Below, one piece after another: positions 49,001 to 60,763 of a stretch of DNA of 64,000 nt. Numbering within the stretch: the stretch's first letter is position 1; every line of letters begins with the position of its first letter. Made by a program: the position numbers and the translations under genes. Source of the DNA: Oxyruncus cristatus (taxonomy: Eukaryota > Chordata > Aves > Passeriformes > Cotingidae); assembly GCA_013399855.1 (NCBI GenBank), contig VXAY01006800.1:1454392-1518391 (forward strand), written 5' to 3'. The notes beneath the pieces are model-generated. The model was not told the DNA's origin, searched no databases, and saw only the letters and a list, made by a program, of their open reading frames with translations.

Positions 49001-52000
49001 GCAGCCAATGCAAATGCACACACCTTGTTTCCTAGGGAAATAGAAGCAGTTCAAAAATGGCAACAGAATTGTCAGTCTTTCATAAGATTAGAGAAAAACC
49101 CAAACTTATCCTCTTCAGATCATGCATCTTTTCCAAAAGATTTTGGAAATCATTTTTCTTCTGTATTTGTTGGTCTTGAAAAGCTGATCAAGTTTTAGCC
49201 TCCTGTCAGTCACTATGACTATCTGTGCACCATGAGAAGAAGGAAATCTGCTGGGGTGGTGGATTAGGAATGTTCCTGGTTAGGACCTCCCTGCCAAAAG
49301 AGGATAATAATAGACTGCTTCTAAGTAGCACTTTCTAATTTAAAATTAACATAGTAAAACATTATTAATTAGGCCACTGTTTCAAAACTCCTGTCAAGTA
49401 GAGATCCAACGAACACAGAGTGTCTGTGCATAGTCAGTATTGGTAGCTAGCACTGTGTCTTTGAGGAATTCATCCAATGTAGTACAGAGCAAGTTTTAGA
49501 GTTTCCTAGATTTTCTGTCCTACAATTTTCCAAATGCTGGACTTCCAGCCCAACAGACGGTATCATATTTGACACCCAAACATGAAGATATATAAAATAA
49601 TCTTTGGCTTAAATAAATAATCACTTCTACTAATTTCAGAAATCCTGTGTTCTCATCATAAAAGAAAAAAATGTTTTTGCATTTTGAATTTTTGAATTTT
49701 GGTCCTGATGACGCATGCCAACGCCATTCAGTTTCCAAATCATTCATTGGACTTGATAGTCAATGAGAAGCTCAATCTCCTCCAACTATATTATGTATGT
49801 GGATTTTTATTTGTATTTGATTTCTTAATAAACATCTCTATCAGCAGTTTTGTAGTGCTACCAGCTGTGAGGGAGCAAAGGCTAATGGGATGACAATATA
49901 TATCCTCTGCATAAGCCATTATAGTTAATTAATATTTTCTGTCACATGAAAGGGATAAAAATTGTTCTCCTAAAGGACAAATTAGAGTAAATTTTTTAGG
50001 CCCTTTCTCATCAGTACAAGTCAATTGCTTTGCATCAAGGTGCTGATCCTCTTTTGACTTCTGAATCCAGAACCTCACTTAAAGACTTCATGGAAATGCT
50101 ATGGAAAATCTTTGTCTTTTTCTTTAATGAAAAGTTTCATCACTGGCCATCCAACGCTCTAGAACTACCATTTACCAAATGTGCCTTTAAGATACTTAAG
50201 GTATTCTTCTAAATAATTTACTCACTAAGATTTCATAGATGTGTTTTGAAATACCATTTAAGATAATTTTTTTGCAAGAAATAACCTATGTTTTATTACC
50301 AGTGTGCTTCTCAGTTTGAATGTATTCCTCCTTTAAATTTGCTGGGGTTTTCCCTGTAATAATGTTTGTTTTATTTTTTTCCCCTTGTATATCAGAGGAA
50401 CACCTAAGAATTATTTTATGGTTGCTTGGAACAATACACTTCTACAGATTTAATAGAAGGAAGCAAGCCCAGCACCATTCATTTCATTAATTCTAATATC
50501 AGGAAATACTTTCTGCTGTATTTTTTTCTACTTTATAGAAATAATTTCCACCTATCATTAGTCTTTTACAGAAAGAAGAATGAAGCCACAACTGTTAAAC
50601 TCTTTTAAAGAGCTAAGCTCTCATCAGAGGTCAATTGGGAGTCAAACTGGACATTTTTAAAGCAATTGAATAGGAGAATATTCCATTATAGATGTCAAGA
50701 TGAGATGTGACTAATGTCAGGAAAGTTAAAGGTTAGGGGCTAATCCACTGAGAAGTCATTCATGGATCATATTGAAATTGCTTCAGACACTTTTAAAAAG
50801 GGTGTTCCCTTGCAAGATCTCTGCTGCCTTACAGGAGTTGCAGCTCCATATGTAAGCAGGCTTCCCTTAATATCTGTGCTAGCATTTAAATTGCTGAAGT
50901 AGGTTTTTCCTTAAAAATAGAGGAAAGACCTTGTAAATTAATTAAAAATTATCTCTTCCAAAGTATATTAATTTAATAGGACCAATATTTTCTAAAATCC
51001 ATTTACTCTCTCAAAGATCTCCTAAATTAAATCAACCCCATTAAAACATGTATCTGAGAGAGAAGAGTTCCAAGTATTTATATGGTGAACAAATTCCACT
51101 ATAAGAAAGACTATTTATTCATAAACACTTCTTCAAAGAATGTCTTTGGAGTAAAAATGTTATGAGTCATATATAGAATTTTTTTTCCAAATGAAAACTG
51201 CTAGAAAATGAAATTAAATAAACAGTTGAGAAAAATATAACGAATTTAAGCTTTTTTGGTTTAAAGGGGGGAAAAATAGTGTTTCCTTATATACAGAAGA
51301 TACTGATTAAATGTAGCAGCATAGCACACAGCTATGCCTTTAGATATCTTTGTAGTACCACTATGGAAGTTTTAGTGGGAGGAATGTCATTGTAAAAACC
51401 GAATGATGGCCAAAATACAATGAATCCACCTTGACACATTTTTATAGTGATTGCAAGAAAAAACAGTGGGATTCAGTGCGTAAATGTAGACTTTTTTATT
51501 GTAGATGTATGATCTAGTCACCATTGCTCTGTTTATAGACAGTAGACCTATATAGACACACAATTTTCATTATAAAATATAAAAAAAAAATTAATTAAAT
51601 CCAAGATATCTACACAAAATGATGATAAGCAGTTTGGGTAAAGATGATGGAGTGCTTCAGTTGCCTAATTAGGCAGAGAAAGAGAGGTTTCCTTTCCTCC
51701 TACTACCCATGCAAATATGACTTTTAAAAGAGATACTTAGATAAAAGGCTGTGAAGAAGAGGAAAATTTAACTCCTAGTGGACATTCTGTATATCATAAA
51801 GATATCCACTAGGATATCCACTGGAAATTATTTGGCTTGATCTGTGCAAAAGAGAAAATATTACTATTAATTATTACAGTGATGTCCAGCCAGACAGTTT
51901 GGATGCATATTAAAATACATATTTGAGGAATATCTCCAGAACTTCCATTTGGGAAAATAAAGAAAATGCTTTGCTTATACTTTGGGTACTGCCCTAATCT

Positions 52001-52400
52001 TTTAGGAGTTTAAGAAGTTTTCCGAATATATTGCAGAGACAAGCTTTGAGGTTACCTGCTAGAAAGACAAATAAATGGAATAAAATGCTTGTGCAATAGC
52101 AGCTCTGTGTATTTTGGAAAGGAGGGGGAAGAGTTTCCCTTTGGGGAACTAACTATACTAATATTTGTGTCTGTTTGAAGCCATACAGCTGGCTTTTTCT
52201 TGCCTTTAAGCTGTATTGTCACAGATTAGCTAAGACCTTTTTGATCCTTCATCTATTTTCATCTTCAGTGCCAAAATGTGTCATAGCAGTGTTTGTAATT
52301 GTTCTGATTATCACTGTATCATGATGCTTTATGTTAGGTTCATTGGGGAAAATACTTTTTGAAGAATACTCATTTTTGGCAGTTTACAGACCTTATTCCT
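43096..52400. other. AT-rich unique sequence, no gene recognised
   Basis: Contains an A run at 44577-44593, a T run near 46552-46565 and AT-rich patches. Open frames do not exceed about 98 codons and none carries a family motif. This is the longest stretch of the window without any recognisable repeat or gene. Conserved non-coding elements could be present but cannot be seen without alignment. Confidence 0.55.
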
Positions 52401-52627
52401 ACAATCATAAAATAAAAGGTTGGAAAAGACATTTGGAGGTCATCTGATCAACCCCAACACTCACAGCAGGGCTAATTTTAAACCACAGTAGCTTAAGGTA
52501 GCAATAAGATGTCCTCTCTGCTTTCTCTTTCTCTACATGGAGGGCAGTTTTCTGAGCTTCTGCTTGGATATCACATGCTTCAGCACCCTGACCATCTTGT
52601 GGCCTGACCCTAGACTCTCTCAAGTGA
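52401..52627 (-). mobile_element. CR1 LINE fragment, minus strand
   Basis: Reverse complement of a CR1 3' end: ACAATCATAAAATAAAAGG then TTGGAAAAGACATTTGGAGG and TCATCTGATCAACCCC at the left, with CTTCAGCACCCTGACCATCT, GTGGCCTGACCC and TAGACTCTCTCAAGTG to the right. The middle is more diverged or partly deleted. It is the only minus-oriented CR1 I see in the window. A minus-strand open frame of 124 codons (52405-52779) crosses it without matching intact CR1 ORF2. Confidence 0.8.
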
Positions 52628-55600
52628 AAGCACAAAAAAAATAAGTGAAAGATTAACTTACTGCTTTCACTGTTTCTTAGATGTAAACTTGTTGGGGAAG
52701 ATTTCTTTGTTACACAGGTTTTAATTTTAGTATGTCTGCCCTCTTTCCCCCGTTGGAAATTTAAGAGCTTCCATCTCATGGACTCAAAGAGGTGCTGGTT
52801 GTGGTGAGATGCCTGTCTGCTACTCTAAACAAAAACGCGATTCCCCACATCTTCCTCCTTGTAAGTCCATGTATTTCTTGTACTTTTTCACTTGGATTGC
52901 AACTCTTTTGGTTCAGGATTGTTTACTTGTGCCTCAGCAGCATCTAGAATAACGAAGTCTTGCTCTCGCAACACTGATCTTGATGCTGTGACACTGTTTC
53001 CCTCCCCTCTTGTCCCTAGTTGCAGAGGTAGAATTAAGTAATGCCCCAGTAATGTGTCCTCTCAGCCACAGTGTCTCCTGGAGCTCTCTTGGCTTCCATG
53101 CCACACATTCCAAGTGCCTTAATGCACTCCCCAGCCTCAGCATACAATTAATAAAAGTCTATAATTCCTGCTATGAGTAATTACTGAATCTCTCTGCTCA
53201 AAATATGCTCTGTTCAGCTGGAGTACCCCACTCAGAGTTTATTAAGATTTGGCTCTGTTATCATCTGTTTCCCAGCCAGGAACTATGAGAGTTATGACAC
53301 AGGAGGAAAACTAAAAAAACCAGAACTGACATTGATTTCTGTGTGTGCATGATCTTCCTCCAAAGACTAGTAACATAGCAACAAGGGTTGGATTCTTTTC
53401 CTCTTTTTTTCTCTATTTATATAGCCCTATTCATCTTTTTTTTAAGACTGTGTTTTAAGTTGTGTACTTCCTTCAGGGCATTGTGCGGGTATTCAAAATA
53501 GAGGATGAGTTCACAATACCTTGTTCACGGTACTGACTTCCAAATATATTATGCTTATGATACTCAAATCCTGACGTAGCATCTGGTTTTGATGAAGTTT
53601 CTGTTTTTATTCACTAATGCTGTTGGTCTGACCAGGTCATCATGTGTGACTTCATCTGATATCAAACAGTGTGGTTTAATTGGTTTATTTTACATCCAAA
53701 CCTCAACATCTCTGTTTCACTCTTTACAACACTCTTGTGTAACTTTCTGCAGTAACATCAATCAAGAGCAAGCTGATTTTCAGAGGTGCATTTTATTTCC
53801 ACTCTCAACTTGAGTTCCCTTTTCGTGTCAATACATTATTATCCTCTCCTAACCTTAGCAGTGGAGCAGAGCTTTCAAGATATGCACGAGCATTAAGACA
53901 TGTAACATGATAACAGCAAAATCTCAGCTAAGTTTTTGGATATCCCCCTCCCTGGACACTTACGTACTCAGGGTAGGCATCAGGTCTCATTAGCTGGTGC
54001 ATGAGGCTACTACAATAGGGAATTTTCGAGTAGTCCTATGTTTAAGAAGCTGAACAGTCAGAAATGATACAGAAGCATACTGTGGTTTAGCATTTACCCT
54101 TCTGACAATTTGGCAGGTACCCATGTCAGCTTAGAATTCAAAGCCATGGAAAAACTTTCTTTTTCCAAAATGAAAAAAAAAAAAGATCAAATCCTTGACA
54201 AGATACAATTTTCTTCTTATACTGAGTGTTGAGAGAACCTTCTGATAGTGAAGCTGAAATCCTTTATTAAAAGGGAAAATGCTACCATGTATAGTATTTT
54301 TATCACCCAACTTCACTAAGCAGCTTTTACTGTGAAAGAGACAGGATGAATCAGAGCAACAACATAGTTACATATTGACCTAGTTATTTGCAGCAATTTT
54401 GAAATCTGCTTATAAGAAAAATCAAGCTCCAGCAAGGAAAAATCCCTAACTGTAAGTGCCTTATCAAACCATAATCATGTGAAATACTTCCTAGTACAAA
54501 ATTTTTTCCCTCAGACACATAGTATGAATTGTTCAGAACAAAACAGTTCAGCAGAAGCTCAAGGTATCAATTGTGCTCTTTCTGTCAATCCCAACTCTCT
54601 TGCCAGAGCCAGCCTGACTATTCACCTCTCCCCCTCAACCCAGCTCCTAGCAGGCTTTTATGAGGTCCAGGTGATCTTCAAGCTATTATTTGATCCCCTG
54701 TCTCACATGTACACTGAGGCAGCTGATTAGTTGCAGATGGAACTGCTTTAAATTTTAAGAACTTTAAGAACTACCATCTAATGCCAGATTTCAACTAAAT
54801 GCCAGGGCTCTGATCATTTGTTTGATCTCCACATGTGCACACATTCAGAAATTGTTAATTTCATAGTTTCTATCTAGAGCTTTACTGAACTTGGGCAGAG
54901 ACCAAAAACCCACACACCTCTTTCAGTTAGCTAAATTATGTCATGGTGACAAGAATCAGGAGTACAAAACCAAAATCAGGCAATAGATTTAAATGTTACC
55001 GAATTTCAGTTGTCAAAAAAGATTCTCAGCAGCAGAATCTGTTGACATAATTGTCTCACTGCACCTAAGCACAAATGAAAAAGAGGAAGTTTTTGTTTTG
55101 CTATTGTCAATGGACCACTTTTGAGAGGAAAACAGAACCTATTACTATTAGGAGGCAGCAAATTTCATGCGGTCTGTCCCCAAAGAAAAGGACTATATTA
55201 GGAATGTTTTGGACCTGCATATCTGGCAGGTGGCATCAGTTATTTTGAAGCAAAAAGCAAGTACTAAAACTGATGAAACTTGAATACCTTGTGTCTTTTA
55301 AAGTTTTGCTGGGATTTGTTATTGTTGTTGTTTTGTTTTGGCTTTTGATTTGTTTGCTTGGGGTTTTTTTGGGGGGAGACAGGAATTGAGTTACTTTACC
55401 CAGCAAATATGCTGCTTGCTATAAATTAAAAAATGTATTTAAAGGGCTCTCCTACATTTTGGTTCCTGAGAAACTACAATAGAAATACCTATGAACAAGA
55501 ATATACTGATAAATTCAAACAGGCATTTTGGTGTTCTAAATAATTTATTGATACTTAGAAAAGAGCAGATAAATATGTATGTGGCTAATTTTTAATGGGA

Positions 55601-58349
55601 GCCCCTCAATGATTTACTAAGAACATCTCTCAGTTGTTTCATAGGTGTTCTGTTCAGTACTCAGACAGTTATAAAGGAATTATTCTGAAGGAATGAGAGA
55701 GCTGCTTCAGAGTAGGCGTGATGTATACAGTGAAATGAACGTGCCAGTGCTGATAGAGAGATTAAGTTTCTATCAAGGATTGTCAAGTAGAAATTACTTT
55801 TTTTTTTTTTTTCTCTTAGTCATACCAAAGTTTAGTCAGCGGGTGAAAAACACAGATAAAGGATTCAGTGGACATTTTGAGCAGGCATAACTTGTATAGC
55901 TATCTAGGAACACACGGATGAAAATATTTTTATGAGCAAGTAAAACTTTCTTCAAGAAGCTGTGTCAATTTCTGCCAGGTATCTTTGGTATAGGGTTTTC
56001 TTTGACTTCATATGTTGTTCCTTTTCCTTTGGCTGAATTTAAGGAAAATTTATGAATGAAAATAATGGCAGTCAAACAAAAATTGTTATGTTAAGTATAT
56101 GTGACTGAGGATAGTTTTTTTCCAAAATAACTTGTGCATATTCTGTATAATAGAGGAGAACTGAGCCCTTGGTACATTCATGTGTCACCAAAGTCAGTCT
56201 CATCCTGAAGCACACGATCCTGCAGTCACAGGCCAGTATCTCCAAACAGGCCAGGTTATTAAAGCTAGCTCTGGGGACAAGTGCTCCCTGAAATGAAGTT
56301 TCTTGATGGAGGAACTGAGGAATACAAGCCCTGTCCAGTGCAATGACAGGCACGACAGCAAAGCACCTAAATACCTCTGCAACTTAAAGGTAGAAGCAAA
56401 ATTAAACAAACAGTGAAGTCCCCCTGATTCCCAAGAGAGTTCTCACACACCTTAAAGGAGACCCACTTTTCACCTCTTTGCTGTCCCTGACAAGAATAGC
56501 CAAGTGTATTTTTTGAATCTCTAAAATAGAATTAAGCTATTTTTAATATTTTTTTTTCCTTCACTGATATTCCTGTTTGGTGGATTATTTGGACTGGGCA
56601 GCCCATTACAAATCCATGTACTGTACACAAATATTCAACTAATAATTCAACTAATTCATTTGCTGTCTTTGTGCAACTAATAAGTAGTAGCATTTAGTTG
56701 CTAATGTTACTGTGCTGAAATCCTCCTTCAGCAAATAATGTAGTTTTACGTAAAATAACTGAAATATCCCAAATCACTGTCATGAGTTTATTACTAATTA
56801 GTCATCAATATTTTCCATTATTTTTTCTGACCAAAAGAACTTACCTTGTCATCTCTTAGCCTGGCTGCAAAATGAAGGTTTTTATTCCGTTGTACCAAAT
56901 ATATCAATGTACCACTATTCTTTGTTAAAACTATGAACTAAATTAAAGACTGATTTTCTTGATGACTTGTAAGGAAAGACTGAATTAATTTCACTGTTTT
57001 GTTTCTTTTGCCAAGTTAATATGAGTTAAAAAAAGATAGTTTTATTTTTATCATTATGTCAAGGAGATTTCACTTGTTACAGACTGGGAACCTGAAATCT
57101 TCAAAACTGAAACTGAAGAATGTAAATAATTCTCAAGATCCAGACCACTGAGCTCCTCTGTGTAACTGTCTTTGTGTGTTGCTTTAAAAGGTTGAAATAC
57201 TCCTCAATACCTTGAAAATAGCATGGAAATCAAGTAAAAAATAAAGTAATCCACCCACCCACAAGATTCTTCTTCTCTACTTTCTGAAAAATGCTACCCT
57301 AATTTCCCAAACAATAAAAAGGAACTATGAAGGTGGAAGGTTGAAAAAAAAAAAAAAATCCTGAAAGCTGTCTGTGTTTAGTGTATCCTTTGTCAATTAA
57401 GCCTACAGATATTTACTTGACTAAAAGGAAGCAAAGATACAATGCTTATCTTCCTAGCTTCTCATAAGTGTTCTTCAGGAAGATATTCTAAGCAAAATCA
57501 TTCACAGCTAACTGCAGATGAAAGGACAATATAAATAGAACATAGTGACAGTGCTTCTGGTCTGTAAGACTCCACCTATTCTAACCTGTTTTCACTTAGT
57601 ATTCACCTGGCCTATTGTCTTCAGTTCTTTTACGTTTTTTGACCACATTTAATGTCATCCTAAAAAAAAAGAAAGAAATCTTGGGTATTATAGTCAGGAC
57701 TGTGGAACAAAGGGAAAAATACAGTTTCGGTGTGCAGATCAACATGGACTAAAAACATTGCTACCTTGTATAAACAAATCAAAGGAAAAAAAATGTTTAA
57801 GCTCTGCATAAACCCTGAATAGATACTTTTGTCTGTGGCAGGTGTAACTTTTTAATTTTTTCTTTAACATTCTTGGTAAGAAAGCCTTCAATAAAGCAGG
57901 CCTCTCAACCTCTCAAGCTGAAGTTAAATAAATAAAAAGCTATTTAATGGTAGCTCTTAATGTATGTTGACATAGTAGGTAATGGCTGTTCCAACATTAA
58001 GAATCTAATGAAAATCAATGTAAGGATGATGCATGGTCTGGAAAATACACCTTTGACTTTCTACTGTATAACTTTGTATCATGAAGTCTTGAGAAGTTCT
58101 TATCTGTCAATAAATTAGAAAAAAAAATAATGAGATCGTTTTAACTCTTCGTCATTTCTTTTTATTGTCTAGTTAGACTTTAAGGCATCAAGGCACTTAA
58201 TCAAAGCCCGAACTATAAGCATAATAGCGTTAAGCAGATGTTTCAAAGTCAGCCAGCTTACCATTATGCTCTGTTAAACTGGAAATGGATTATCAGGTAG
58301 CACGAAGTGATTTATCATCATTCTTCAGTCTACCCCTGTACCTTTGCTG
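52628..58349. other. AT-rich unique sequence, no gene recognised
   Basis: Simple repeats only: a G/T-rich stretch at 55318-55376, a T run at 55798-55812 and an A run at 57344-57358. Minus-strand frames at 56072-56353 (93 codons) and 56200-56409 overlap and carry no recognisable motif. Confidence 0.55.
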
Positions 58350-58991
58350 CAGTGATGGTGAACAGCGGTCCAAGAAAGTCTTTGCACCAGATGGTGCAGC
58401 ATCCCACCCTTAGGGGGAAGGGAGCACCCAAGGTTCGTAGATGCTTGTGACCAAAAGCAATGATGAAAGTCATAGAGTCCAAAAAAGCTTATAACATTTT
58501 TTTAGTAAATAAACAGACTAGGAAATTGGTATAAGTTGGTCTCTGATCTCCAAGTATAAGCACACTGCAGTGGGTTTTGGATAAATGAGCAGGGTGAAAG
58601 GGAAGAGAGAGATGTATTAAAGAAGAGGAGAGAGAAAGAAAGGAAAAAGGAGGGACATCACCAGTCCTGGTTCCAATATGGATCCATCTGATGGAGTGTC
58701 CAGGGTCTTGGGGGGTGAACACACACACGTGCTTTGTGGGTGTACCTTTTTATAGATAAGCTTTGTCTGCCCTGTAGATAAATTTTTTGCTTTCTATGCA
58801 AACTAGTTATCATACACAATCTGTTTGTCTAGGCCTGTCTGGAAATGGGTCTTGGGCAGTCGTATTCCTCCCTTACAGCCCATGCCCGTTTCTCAACCTC
58901 ATTCAGACACTTGTGCTGGACTGTGTTGTTCTTATCTCCAGGAGCCAGAAGAAGGACGTTTGTCCCCAAAAAAGTGCTGCTCCACCTCCCA
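58350..58991 (-). mobile_element. Probable LTR of an endogenous retrovirus, minus orientation
   Basis: Read on the minus strand, the segment has the layout of an LTR. A purine-rich stretch GAGAAGGGGG (59000-59009, a possible polypurine tract) lies just outside. It is followed by promoter-like sequence with TATAAAAAGG at 58745-58754, and then by a pyrimidine-rich downstream part (the complement of the GAGAGAGA/AGGAAAAAGGAGG stretch at 58600-58650). Composition changes clearly from the AT-rich sequence to its left. I could not identify a clean TG...CA pair or a target duplication, so both edges are approximate, and the family is not named. Confidence 0.5.
58745..58754 (-). promoter_or_regulatory. 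TATA box of the presumed LTR
   Basis: CCTTTTTATA on the plus strand reads TATAAAAAGG on the minus strand, a good TATA box about 240 bases inside the presumed LTR start. It is the main sign that the element was transcribed toward lower coordinates. Confidence 0.45.
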
Positions 58992-59410
58992 GTGGCCCCC
59001 TTCTCAAACCACACAGTGTGTTATTAACGGTAAAACTTGGCTGTTATTAACAACAAACCTTGGCTGACTCCATAACCATCCAGCTATTGATGTTTGAGAC
59101 ATCCATATTAGCCCACTTTTCTTTTAGGCTTTTACAGATGGAGGGATAATTAACACTTTCGGCTTTAGCCAAGATCTTCCTTACACCCCTCAGTGTTTCA
59201 TCTAAGTGATCTCTACTGATATAAACATCAGGTTGAGTCAACTCTCAGCACTTTCCTTTTTGGCCTGTCTACCCTGCAGTCAAACATGTAATTGCAGGAC
59301 ATGTAGAATTATTGGAACTGCTATAGACCAGCTGCCCCATAGCCACAACCTGGTAAGCAGAACAAAATGTCAAAAGAATTTCGTGGTGGAACAAATGCTG
59401 CAGGTCTAAG
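58992..59410 (-). pseudogene. Coding-like segment next to the LTR, product unrecognised, frame broken
   Basis: On the minus strand an open frame of about 64 codons lies at 59047-59244, immediately after an in-frame stop at 59245-59247. It starts without an ATG, contains a charged, probably helical stretch, and ends at a TAA at 59047-59049. Just upstream (about 59242-59310) a different frame stays open and contains cysteines, consistent with one coding region broken by a frameshift. Composition and residue balance look more protein-like than the chance frames elsewhere. I recognise no gag, pol or env signature, so this could be retroviral internal sequence, an accessory frame or captured host sequence. 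The right edge near 59410 is approximate. Confidence 0.4.
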
Positions 59411-60720
59411 GGCACAGTATTCCGCATTCTAGGTGTATGATAAAATCAATTAGAGGTAGTTTTACATGTGTTTCAGTACACATCCAGACCACAGAACAGA
59501 CATATCTTATGTATATCCTATTGAAAAGGATTAGGAACAAACTACTCCCTAGAAGATGACAAACATGAGCTGCAGAAACGAAAATCACAGCTTAAATAAA
59601 ACCAAGCTGTTGTGGAACCAACCCAGCATCCTTCCTCTACAAATGGCCTGTGCCAAAGGCAATGGGAGAGCTTGCCTCTGTAAATACGGAAAGATCATGT
59701 CAATTCCTTCCAATAATAGTCATTCGTCTTTAAAAATATGTAAGGAGTAATAAAAAAAACAAACAGTGTTTGTAAGCCAGTGTTACTTTTACCCCCAGTG
59801 TAGGAAATTTAAATGTTGTCTATTTCTTCAAATAATAAAATTCATCTTTTTTTTTCACTCTATAAAATAATTAAATCACTTGGTAAACTTTCATATTTGT
59901 TTTTTTTTAACGGTTGTTTCTAACCTGAAAATCTACAAGTCCTTTGTTACAAAAACTCCACAACACTCTTTCAGTGCTGTGAATCCAGGCACAACAACTT
60001 TGTGTTGTTTCAATAAACAGTAAGACAGATACATGTTTGTGTCTGCCAGCATGTCCTGCCCAGATTGACACAGATGAAAATGGAAGCTTAACACGTAAGG
60101 TAATCCTATTTCTTCAGGCCTTGAATCTTCCCCGTATTTTCCATCCTATAAGGAAGAATGATTTCTCCTCCCTTATTCTCATTAAATGGACTCAATTTTC
60201 TTTTATTAATACGAGCCCAAAATCTATTGAGTACTTCAGACCTCTAAGGGTTTCCTAAAAGTGTAATTTTATTTAACTTTCCAGTCCTTTCACATTCCCG
60301 TCCATAAAATTGTTAGGTCTAAATCCTGTACTGTTTCAAGTCATTGCCAAAATTTGCAATGAGTACATTTACAGCTGCAGCTTCAACTTATTTTTATATT
60401 TGATAATTGTTTCATGAAGACACTATTTAACAGAAATTGAGATATTTTGACAAACTGGTACATACTTTTGGTCACCAAGTTGTTATTGAACTTTTTTTCT
60501 AAATGTTACTGCTCATTTTCCTAGATTGTAAGAAAGAGGTAAGAAATTATTGTAAATATTGTAAATGTCATAATTTCATGAAACAAAATCAGACAAAGGC
60601 ATAAAATGGGAATAAAATTTTTTAAGCTGAAAATTATACATCTGGAAGATAGTTTCCATAAAACACCTAAAAGAAGCAGAAAACATAGAAAATATTTATA
60701 TCCAACAATTTCAGGGCCCC
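59411..60720. other. AT-rich unique sequence, no gene recognised
   Basis: No gene or transposon is recognised. It may include more of the internal sequence of the element to the left, but no retroviral motif is visible. Confidence 0.5.
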
Positions 60721-60724
60721 TATA

Positions 60725-60758
<34 letters not shown>

Positions 60759-60760
60759 TA
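60721..60760 (+). repeat. (TA)10 followed by poly(T)
   Basis: Ten TA units at 60721-60740, then nineteen T and one A, ending directly at the undetermined bases. This is a typical slippage-prone tract. Confidence 0.95.
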
Positions 60761-60763
60761 NNN
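60761..60763. other. Three undetermined bases (N)
   Basis: Three N bases follow the TA/T tract directly. They mark unresolved sequence, and the true tract length is uncertain. Confidence 0.98.

Noticed and set aside
52405..52779. 124-codon minus-strand frame as a possible gene
   Set aside because: Much of it lies over the minus-strand CR1 fragment, and the frame does not follow intact CR1 ORF2.
58350..58991. Target-site duplication for the minus-strand LTR-like element
   Set aside because: No matching short words could be found at plausible edges, so the exact boundaries are left open.
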